From positions 2,790,001-2,854,000 of the forward strand of contig JAQOOI010000064.1 of NCBI GenBank assembly GCA_028554645.1: a stretch of DNA of 64,000 nucleotides, read 5' to 3'. Numbering within the stretch: the first letter of the stretch is position 1; the number at the start of each line of letters is the position of its first letter. Source of the stretch: Omphalotus guepiniiformis (lineage: Eukaryota; Basidiomycota; Agaricomycetes; Agaricales; Omphalotaceae). This document shows positions 55,313 through 64,000 of the stretch, in pieces. The notes below the pieces were generated by a model that was given only the letters and a program-made list of their open reading frames with translations, ran no database searches and had not been told where the DNA came from. A program made the position numbers and the translations under genes.

Positions 55313-56399
55313 ACAGCACTCGTTCTTTCACTGTACTTACCCCAGGACAATCTATTGATATTGACCATGATCGTGAGTTTCCACTCGCCCTTTCTTTTCG
55401 ACTTTCACCGATTGACTGATCGTACGTATGAATCACAGTGTCTGCTGCATACAACTTCACTTCCTCCGGTGAGGGCGCCTACGATATCCGAGCGTCCAAT
55501 CTCTTCCGTTACATTGATCCCGCCACTCAGCAAATCGTCGACATCTATGCTGTCCACGAGACTGCCCACACTGCTAGGCTCAGCGGTCAGCTTTCCATTG
55601 CCAGGCGCACTGCCTTGGAGAGACGCATTAAGTACAATGGCTGCTCATCCACCCAGCAGTCCGAAGTCAGCACTGCCGCAAGCTCTGCTAACACCTATGC
55701 CGCGAATGCTCTTTCGTAAGTCAATAAGTTGTTGTCGACCCGTGAAAATTTGACTGATTTGGTATTATATAGGTATCTTCAGTCTCACACTTCTTCGACC
55801 ACTCGTTTCACGACCTGGTTCGGAACGTACTCCTCTTCCGATCACTCCACTGTACAAACGCACTTCTCCAACATGGTAGACAACCCCTACGGTGATTACA
55901 CCTACGACTGCAGCACTTGTGACGAAGAGAACTTTTATGCTTATGTCTACCCTGACGAGTATGTATTCAGTTCAACAAATCTTTTAGGGAATAATGATAT
56001 TGACTGCCTGGTACTCAGATTCGGAACGATCTATCTCTGCCCTGTATTCTGGGAGGTTTCCAACACCGGTACTAACTCTAAGGTACGTTCGTAGTCTGAT
56101 CTACAAGTTGCAACTTTGACTTACCCATATCCATAGGCGGGTACTCTTGTCCACGAGTCTTCCCATTTCGTGAAGATCGGTAACACAAAAGATTTTGCCT
56201 ACGGTCAGAGCAATGCAAAGTCTCTTGCAAGCAGCAATCCCTCAAAGGCGATTGAGAATGTCGATAGCCACGAATACTTTGCGGAGAATGACCCTGCGCT
56301 GTCGTAAATACTGAATATTGATGTAAATCGATAAAAGAGCTGTAGAAGAAAGAGAAAAACCTTTTGAAAATGTCAACAGCGTGAAGATGCTTCAGAGGG

Positions 56400-57253
56400 C
56401 CTGCCGAGATGTTTAGGCTTCCTGGATGAGAGCAAGCTTCCAACCAAGATTGACCTAGGACACAAAAGTGAGTAAAGTTACTTTTTGTTATCTCAATGAC
56501 CATACTGACCGCATCTTGAACGCCGGAATCCATTCCCTTGACAATCCTTCGTCAGTATGTTCAATTATATCCACCACAAAAGATCCTCACCTGACCACCA
56601 GCAGGCGTATGAACATGCGTGGCATCTAGTTATCATAAACCGTGAGACACAAATGAAACGTCGTCTTGGTTTGAACTATATTAGCAACGACATGATATGC
56701 ATTCTGCTCAAAGGACAGCAGCTCTGCTTCCAGTTCGACTTCACATTTATAGTCTTTCAAGATATTCGAGCAAGCGCATACTGTTCTTTTGAAGAAAACA
56801 TCAAACGAGAAGTCACGAAAGTACCGAAAAGCGTGCGTGCGTAGGGTCGCGACGGCGTATCGTCGAGTATTTCAGCATAGCGTAAAACTTGCGGGGGAGT
56901 CCCATCATCTAGAGATTTGAAGATATGGTGTAGCGGAGGATAGTCGGAACGCTCTAGCATTTCCGGCAGAATACCAAGAAACTTGTACAGTTCGAACGTA
57001 CGAGGCTAAAGAATGTCAAACGGATAGGTGAACCTTGAAAATAGTCAATGAGAGAATTGAAGCTTTGGATGAGTTTCGTACCTGGATAAGAGCTCCTTGC
57101 TGGCCAATCTGAAATTTGGATTCTCAATAATACGCACGAAAACACCGTTTCGTAGGAGTGTCAGAGCAAGCACAAGACTTTCAATGATTTAAAAAGGTCG
57201 GAATTGAGCGCATAGAAAACAAGAACCAGAAGATCGCAGGGTCCAGCGCCTAC
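56400..57253 (-). pseudogene. Relic of a FAD-dependent monooxygenase (PheA/TfdB-type)
   Basis: Read on the minus strand, the pieces come in family order. VGAGP (57253-57239) is the Rossmann motif. Next are LVLALTLLRNGVFVRIIE, IGQQGALIQPRTFELYKFLG, ILPEMLERSDYPPL and LKDYKCEVELEAELLSFE. The second FAD motif DATHVHTPAGGQ leads to GMDSGVQDAVNLGWKLALIQ. Several frames are used, and a stop follows FSSKEQYALARIS. About 150 residues expected between the ELLSFE region and the DATHVH motif are missing, and nothing of the C-terminal domain is left. I conclude an internally deleted pseudogene. These enzymes normally hydroxylate aromatic substrates with NADPH and FAD. Confidence 0.78.
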
Positions 57254-59028
57254 CTATCTGAAAAGGTCACTAGCCTGTTCAAGAAAGTTCTGCAATTACG
57301 CACAACTAGTACATTGACACTAGTTTTCGCAGAAATTCTTCAAGAAACACGCAAATAAGCAAGGAAGTGAGGCATATAGCCCAAATCCATCACTTCTTAC
57401 ATAGCGACAATCCTGGCCTAGTTCCTTGCAGCTCGAAACAATCGACTATCGTCCAGCCGAAATCTTCACGTACGCGTAAGCCAAGTTTGCCTAAAGAGGA
57501 CCTATCCGTCACCTTAGCGCATAATTAGGGATCCCGCATACTGACTCGCCATCGCAGATTGCCAAAAACTTTGAGCCCACTGTGCACGTGAGTAACTGGG
57601 AAGGTTCATGAACTTGATACAAGCAGCCCAGAGCAGCCCTCCCGCTATTAGTATCGAACGGGAATATGTGGGAAGTAGTCTGATGTAGTACGCGTTCAAA
57701 CGGCACCCTCGATACTCCGAGGCGCGCGCTATCGAATGGGAGCGAGGCTCAAAGCGCATGAAGCTTGAGTTTGAAAGCTTGTGATACCGCTGGAGATGCA
57801 AACATCATTAAAATATGGGATACACTGGCCCACACTGTACAGCGACGCGTTCCCTTTCAAAACGGCAGAACCTCGACAAATGATAGTAGGCATCTCCCAC
57901 TACACCCTCATCAGCTTCAATCCTCTAAGTTTCTTGTCTTGCCGTGAGCGACGCTGAAAAGGAGTAGTTGAGACGACCACAACGACAAGTGGAAGAGCCT
58001 GAGTGAACTTGAAGTCTCTGTATGTAGTTGACAGCTTGGACTGAGAGCGAGCACGGCCCGACTTGGCACGGCTCATAATCCCACGCACAGACCCACCTCA
58101 CGTGCTTCTCTATAAAAACCCAATCACCTGCAAACTTTTTCTCCCAACCGCCCTCATGTCAAATTGCAGACCTCTCACCTTCTCCAAAGCAAGTCTGTGC
58201 CAAAGCAGCGGCGTAAATCGATGTGGGAGAAATTCTTCTGCGTATTTCTTAGTGCTCTGATTTCGATCGCCGTTTGCCTCCCTCATCTCGAATTTTTGTT
58301 TGGGAATTTGTGGGAGGGGAATAGAGCCGGTAGTTCGTACAGCTTATCATAGGTATAGGTGTTTATGGATGGGTGTTTTATGTTTCTTGTGTCGTGGCGT
58401 TTGTTTTTTTTGGGTGGAATGATATAGAGATATTTTTCGTTTCGTCTGGGTGAATGACCTTGAGCATTTGGTGTCATGGGCAGTGGTCTGTTACGTGGCG
58501 TCGACGCGGCAAGGATGCGGTGGGCTTATCAGTGTCTCAACTTCGACTACACTAACGATTCGCTATCATTGACACTGCTGGCTATTTGAAGTGAGTTATC
58601 AAGTTATATGTCTGTATTCTGGAATCAAACCCAAGAAACTTTGTTTGAAAAGCACAGGAAAAGCTCATCCCACTTGCAATTGCCCCCGAACGAGCCTGTG
58701 AAGGTGATCACTGCCAAGGTCCAATATCTGCATCTACATCAACCATCGAAGATGGGTTGTACGAAGCCTCATCGAACTGTGATGCAATGCGCATACATTT
58801 GAGAGCAAAACCTTGGAACAGATAAACCTTATGTGGTTTGTTTTTTCTCAGTTCATTTTCGACCGGTTAAAGAAGCACGAAGAAGCTCGCTCGACACTTC
58901 GATATCATTCCGGTTCTAGTGGTCCCTTACGCCGTAGTGCTACATAGGTATTTATTTAAATCGCTTCCTGACTGATATAACAGCGAGACTGCGCCCTTCA
59001 TATTTCCTGTCCGAAACCCTTTAACATC
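57254..59028. other. Gene-poor interval
   Basis: No family is recognised. A possible short frame at 58221-58352 (MWEKFFCVFLSALISIAVCL) looks like a signal or membrane segment but has no supporting context. Confidence 0.4.
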
Positions 59029-59715
59029 ATGCCTGCGACAGATGGTTCGTCAAATATACCTACAAGACTTGGTTTGTAAGTCTGCTTGCCCCATTTCTAC
59101 CGCCAGCACGAAAATGCTGATAGACGGCAAATCTAGCACGTACCTCTCCCTCGCGTTCATAGTTGTCGCCACTATCGGATTGGTGTGTTTAGGGCTCAAA
59201 AGATGGCGTCGCGGGGGGACACGCTCACTTTTTTGGAACGCACATTATGCGAGGACCAGTCGGCCACGTCGTGGTGGTATGGTTGAGTCTGTACCAAAGT
59301 CGAACATGGAGCTCGGTTCACAGAGGAGGCCGCCGCTTTATGAAGTCTGGGTTGTGCCACTGTCGCAGGTGGGGAAGGAAGCGGCAGAGCAGGAGAGTGT
59401 CGCGAAGTTGGAGAATACGGATACTCTTCTCGTATGTGTCTCTGGCTCTTATCGAGCGAAACGAGATAAAAGCTGTGTGCTGATTTCCGGTGTTCAAATT
59501 TCCAGCCTCTCTCCGCACGGCTTATCACGCGCCATTCTATTTCCTCGTCCACGTACTCACGAGTGAATACCTCGTCCACGTCTTCACTCCCACTGGATAA
59601 CTCCCATACCCACGCTCCTGCGTGTGTCGGAGGTGTTGGACTCTTTCGTGTCGTGAACTTGTTTTCAATGTTTTCAATGTTGATATTCGTCTACGTCTAC
59701 GAGAGACTAAGGTAG
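59029..59715 (+). CDS. Putative small single-pass membrane protein
   Basis: Proposed exons are 59029-59075, 59107-59431 and 59506-59715, giving 193 residues. The first intron is only 31 nt with a GTAAGT donor, which is shorter than usual and lowers confidence. Residues about 28-44 (YLSLAFIVVATIGLVCLGL) form a transmembrane helix followed by a basic stop-transfer stretch (KRWRRGG). The next part is hydrophilic (PPLYEVWVVPLSQVGKEAAE). The third exon stays open for 69 codons and ends in a hydrophobic segment (LFSMFSMLIFVYVY). No family is recognised. The last exon lies close to the 3' end of the LINE. Confidence 0.4.
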
Positions 59716-59749
59716 ATAATCGACCTCGACGAACCGGACTGTTATGTAG

Positions 59750-59835
59750 GTAATAAAAGTATCGTAAAATGCCAGTCATTGCTGGTTTTGTGCGAAGGTG
59801 TAAAAAGTATCGTACATGTATCGTAAGATGTATCA
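59750..59835 (-). repeat. TACGATAC-type repeat tail at the LINE 3' end
   Basis: On the minus strand TTACGATACATGTACGATAC, then TTTTT and, after about 25 nt, TTTTACGATACTTTT. Simple repeats at the 3' end are usual for LINEs and may mark the reverse-transcription start. Confidence 0.55.
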
Positions 59836-59885
59836 TAAGCGGAGGGGATGAAAAACCTCTTCTCGGGGCGGTTTATTAACTCCCT

Positions 59886-62800
59886 TCATCGAGCGAGGAA
59901 AACCCTACTCCTTGTTGTTCTACGTGATGTGTTCTGCTTTGCCATTTCCCTCTGATAGTCTCCGAAGATCCTTCCTGCGAGTCGTATAGCCTGTAGATGC
60001 CAGTCTGCTGAGATGTGATGAAGAAGACGTTCGTGTTCGATTGGGGAGATATGGGACGGTCTCGTTATCAGCTTCTCGATGGGTGGTGTCAAGCCTAGAT
60101 AATAGAAGGGTCTTTGCAGTGGCCATATCTCTTCGTGAGCGGAAAATAGGGACTTAGCTCCGGTTAGCAGAAGCCCTGCTGCTTCGTTATTGATTCCCTT
60201 TTCCTCCAATTTCCTCTGCGTTCTCGCTAAGACTTCTTCCGCCGCGTCTTTCCTCCACTTCGTGTAGTGCTGACATTCGACAAATATATGGTGCATGTCT
60301 TCCAGTGCTGAACACCCGAGTCTGCACGTTTCGTCGGCTATCTTCCCTCTTCTAGCTAGTGTATCTGCTGTTGCTAGCTGTCCAGAGCGAGCATATAGCT
60401 GTATCGTGGCCGAGTATGCTGAGTATGCCTTCGTGTATGGGTATTCGAGTGGGGGACGTGACTCGTAAAGCCATTTCGACATCCGGAGGGTGTGTGCCGT
60501 TGCTAGTTTCCTCGCCATGTCTCTTTCCATGACCTGCTGCACATAGTGAGTCGTGCTGGATTCGATCCAGCCGAGATTTCGGGAGTGGAGTGTGTATTGG
60601 TCCATGTAGAACGTTGGGATGGGTGCAACCGGTATACTGTCAAGATATTTCTGACCTGTCGACGCATAATGATCCGCTTCCGCGTTGATTCGTGAGGGCG
60701 TGGAGGAGCTGTTGGTGTGGGCTTTCGTGTGTTCGATGTGGATGGGTTTATCGTGTAGGGTGTGGAGGAGCCACTTGTAGTAGGATCTAGCATTCATGTG
60801 GCGTAGACGCATGTGGTGAGTTGGGTTGAGTAGACAATCGTCGATGATTCTTATGATGGTCAAGGGGTCTGCGTATATCTTGGGTGACGACACGGAGTTA
60901 TCGGCCAGCAAGGAACCCATGATCAATGCCATGAGTTCGCCTTGTGTGATGAAAGCTGAGTTTCCACCCAGTTTGACTACCAGCGTTTTGGGTCCTGTAA
61001 TGGCAGCCGTGACCATTTTCTCGTCGAAGATGGTGGCCGCGGCTGGAATCATGGAGCCGTCAGATCCCCATATCTGTCCTCTCATCTCAGTTACTTTCGA
61101 GCTCTGTAGCTGGGTTGTTTCAGCTAGTCGTAGGATATATTCCTCTGCTATCTTTCGTCGTGTTATACGATCTGTAAAGATATCGACTGAGCCTTCATGT
61201 ATCCAGCGTAGATCAAAGTTACTTAGCATGGTGTAGAGTTTCTCTAGATTTTTCTGCGCTGCCTGGGACCATCCTGCCGTGTTGATATCACCTCGCTTTG
61301 TGAACTTCCCTTTTCCGTTGGTTACGTCGATCCTCCACCGTCCAATGTCAGCTAGTTTTCTGATGCCTTTGGCTCTCAGTGAGCGAATTGTATTTCCATC
61401 TGGACGTTCGTCTGTAACCATGGTGCAGTGATTATAGACGGATACGTGGTGAGATATCGACACTTCACCTCTGAGCATTTCCGACTTGTCTGTAGCACAT
61501 AACGAGATGTCGTTCCTATGGTCGCATAAGATCCTGTGTGCCGTTAACCATGCCGCCGGGATTTTGCTTAGTCTCGAGGCGTGGGTGTGAGTCTTCAGGC
61601 CCATTCCTTCCAGTGGTGATATGCAGTTGTTCATTGTGCATGTCCAATCTGCCAACGTGAGTCGTGCCATTGTTCGGTATGCGGGAATGTGGTGGTTAAG
61701 ATCCCGGCGTAAGCCCTCAACCGCCAGGCTTGCGTTGATCCGTGCGATTGAAGGAAATCCTAGCCCGTTCATATGGATGGGTAACGTCAGTATGTCTGTA
61801 TTGGGGTTAAAAGGGAAGCCTAGCTGGTCGTGAATTCTTCTTGTCATCAGACGATCCAAATTCTCTGCATCGACCTGTCGAATTGGCTGTAGTGAGAGTA
61901 GAGCTCGGCATCTTGACACAATGTTTTGTGATACAATCTTCCGAATGAGTGTTATTGGGGCCCTTCTGCTCAGACGCGGAAAAGCGAAGTCGTTGATGAT
62001 TGCGTGTAGTTCTTGGTGTCTGGTTGCCGGATCGTCTACCTTTGCTCTCAAAAACTCTAGTTCATTAACGATCAGTGGTACTTCTTGGACGGTGACATTT
62101 AATGGATCCACCCCCTTTTCGTTTGTGATAGAGTCGAATAATACTGTCGGGGGTTGAGGACCTTCGGGGTTTAACACATATGCCCTTGTTTTGGCCCATT
62201 GAGTGAGCCATCCGTAGGCAAATTGGAACCGTTCCATTAGTAGGGTAATCAGCCGGAGTGATGGGAGGGATCGCGAGAAGAGATAAGAGTCGTCCGTCGC
62301 TTCAGTCATTCCTATCGTGATGTTGATGCTGTCTGCCGGTAGATGGGGATCACCTTTGATGAATGATTCGGTCGTGATGATGACAGCGTCCTTGTCTTGA
62401 AGTAGGAGGTCGTTTAGGTAGTGATGGCCGAGACTGGTTGTGAGCGTTGATTTCAGTGGTGAGAGAGGGCCGCCCTGCTTAGTTACTCCGTTGATCGTGA
62501 TGGGGTCCGTTACTCCGTAGGCTGTCCGAATGAAGCAGTTGGTGTCCGTTTGAGCTGCCTTGTCCAATTCGATGATTTGGTGGGGCAGACCGTAGGCTGT
62601 GATTGCGTCGTAAAATCCCTCTGGTGCAAGGTAGTCGAACCCTTTCATTTGATCTCGTTTGATGGCGTAGACGGTTTGCTTGTGTCGATTCGACCAGCAC
62701 TTGACACCAGCTAGAAAGCTCATAAGATCCCGAGTTTGGACGTCCTTTTGTGTAGCCACTTGCGTGTCAGGTAGGATGCGTAGTTCAGCGATATAGGGCA

Positions 62801-64000
62801 CTAGACGAAAGTTTAGCCACGATGTTGGTGAGTTGGCGAGAAAGTTTGATAGTAAAATTCCTCTCCAGTTAGTCAGGTCTGTTCTTAATCCGCGTTTGTG
62901 GAACATTGTGAGCCACATGTCCTTGAGATTACCTGGGAATCGTGACTTGAGGGTGATGTAGTTGTGTAGTCTGATGATTAGGAGGAGGCCTTCGTCAGAG
63001 AGATTCTTGATTATCCATTTTTCCCATTCGTCGGGTCCTGGCGCCGGTCGAGCGTTACCTCGACGTAGTAGGGCTCGAAAGTCTTCGATTGATGCTTGTT
63101 TGGGCCATGTGAACGGTTTTTGCCAAGACTCGATTCCGTATGGTGTTTATTGAAGGTGTCGTCAGCCACGGTTTTGGGATGTTGGGAGGGGGCTGTCGAG
63201 CATAGAGTGTTGACCAATATTCCTGGGATGCGCTTTTGACGTCGTCTGGATTTGCCAATAGTTGATCTGAGGCCGGGTCCTTTATTACTCGTGGCAGAGC
63301 AATATATTTGTTCTTGTTGAACAGGTGCTTGGTAGAGTTCCGTAGAAGTGTGGCCGTTACTCTTGCTTTCTCTCTTCTTAGCGCGCGCTCGTTGATTTCC
63401 TTAGCCCTTTCTTGATAAAGTTCCTTGTGTGCCCGCCTTCTCTCTTGTATGGTGTATTGTAAAGGGTCAAGGTTGGCTGCTCTTGCCTTCCGTTGCATCT
63501 TGTCGTGTGCTGACCGGGATGCCATTGAGTAGTTGGGATTCAGTCTTCCTTTTATGATTTGTATGGCGCCTCCTAGCGAGCGAATGTATCCGACTATCCT
63601 CTGTATTTTGTCGTTCGTCACTTTTCCGCGATTCACATCGTGATTGAATGTCTGTGAGGTCCTGCCGTATGCTTCTTCCGCACATGTTTTCATGATTTTT
63701 CCTACCTTGTTGTATAGGTCTAGGAATGTTGCGTCGTCCGTGACTTCAATGTCATGTAGCTTGTGTTCTTGTGCCTCAATATCGAACGCGTTCCGGAAGG
63801 TCTGATGCCGATGTTTTTCTGCCAGTTGTGGAAATTTTATTCGGGGCTTGTTGAATGAGATGCGATGGGGGAGAAGAATGGTGGATGCATTGTTCGGCGG
63901 AAGAAGGAGGAGCTTGCTTATTATTGGCCTGTGGTCCGTGCATGGGATGTAGTCGTCTTTTCCCGCTGCAACCATTACTTGAGCATCTGAGGCAGCGTTC
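59886..64000 (-). pseudogene. LINE ORF2-like protein: endonuclease end, reverse transcriptase, RNase H; one frameshift
   Basis: From the right edge the frame begins with the end of the endonuclease domain (CTDHRPIISKL) and runs to about 63150. It then shifts by one base and continues as WQKPFTWPKQASIEDF, RRGNARPAPGPDEWEKWIIK and LTNWRGILLSN to the stop at 59886. Reverse transcriptase markers are YAIKRDQMKGFDYLAPEGFY, NGVTKQGGPLSP and ATDDSYLF (active-site aspartates). RNase H shows WGSDGSM and TQGELMAL. A zinc-binding-like end is CRLGCSALEDMHHIFVECQH, a CCHC arrangement. Apart from the shift near 63140 no other break was seen, so the copy is fairly young. Confidence 0.87.

Larger units (their letters stand above)
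54385..56307 (+). pseudogene. Aspzincin metalloprotease copy 2, interrupted by a CACTA-type MITE
   Basis: The exons match copy 1 exactly in length once the insertion is set aside: 54385-54478, 54539-54748 plus 55313-55372, 55439-55715, 55773-55958, 56019-56082 and 56137-56307. A 561-bp element plus 3-bp duplication interrupts exon 2 within the pro-domain, right after VVQK. Although 564 bp keeps the frame, the element brings an in-frame stop (TAA at 54844-54846), so only a truncated pro-domain would be made unless it is spliced out. Downstream exons retain HESSH, the aspartate of NTKDFAYG and all splice sites. That indicates the insertion is young. Confidence 0.93.
59750..64000 (-). mobile_element. 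LINE-type (non-LTR) retrotransposon, 5' end beyond the window
   Basis: A long minus-strand coding region with endonuclease end, reverse transcriptase and RNase H, and no LTRs. Beyond the stop codon (59886) the 3' region consists of TACGATAC-type short repeats. The element runs off the right edge, so full length and the 5' structure are unknown. Confidence 0.85.

Noticed and set aside
57509..57801. Minus-strand frame upstream of the FAD-monooxygenase relic (LIAGGLLWAACIKF)
   Set aside because: It looks like a membrane segment, but it could not be joined to the relic in phase and matches no family.

Overview
The window looks like nuclear DNA of an agaricomycete (mushroom-type) basidiomycete. 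Most genes are broken by short GT-AG introns of about 50-70 nt, some around exons of only 12-27 nt. The gene content also fits: a DUF6697 protein, F-box proteins with an N-terminal coil, aspzincin metalloproteases, a GH5_12 glycosidase, several P450s, a CAP/PR-1 protein, an OPA3-like protein and mitochondrial uS7m. I cannot name the species. No rRNA, tRNA, CRISPR array or operon was found.

Layout. 1-3032: 3' part of an SDR gene, then a DUF6697 gene on the minus strand. 3080-8341: complete Ty1/copia element with two 371-bp LTRs and a 5-bp target duplication, inserted 43 bp upstream of the DUF6697 start codon. 8.5-9.7 kb: intronless P450. 9.8-12.4 kb: AT-rich stretch with a decayed PIF1/Helitron-type helicase. 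12.5-20.1 kb: an unknown protein, a secreted protein with a Lys-Glu tail, an enoyl-reductase-like dehydrogenase and two convergent F-box genes. 20.1-25.8 kb: gene-poor, with two small protein genes and a GGACTT-type minisatellite.

25.8-33.4 kb is the most interesting part. A secreted precursor carries 24 tandem peptide units separated by dibasic, Kex2-like sites, and two tandemly duplicated P450 genes lie directly beside it. 35.3-48.0 kb holds a CAP protein, a GH5_12 glycosidase, an OPA3-like protein, an inverted duplication of a C2H2+RING gene, uS7m, a zinc-finger-like protein and a small secreted four-Cys protein.

50.1-56.3 kb is a tandem duplication of a peptidyl-Lys-type metalloprotease gene with its promoter. 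Copy 1 is intact. Copy 2 has a 561-bp CACTA-type MITE in exon 2, with a 3-bp target duplication and a long internal hairpin. Further on lie a FAD-monooxygenase relic (56.4-57.3 kb), a small membrane protein gene and a LINE-type retrotransposon that runs off the right edge.

Intact housekeeping genes (uS7m, OPA3, GH5_12) alternate with young duplications, transposon insertions and gene relics, so this is an actively rearranging accessory region. Exon boundaries were read by hand from splice consensus, phase and family motifs. They are predictions.
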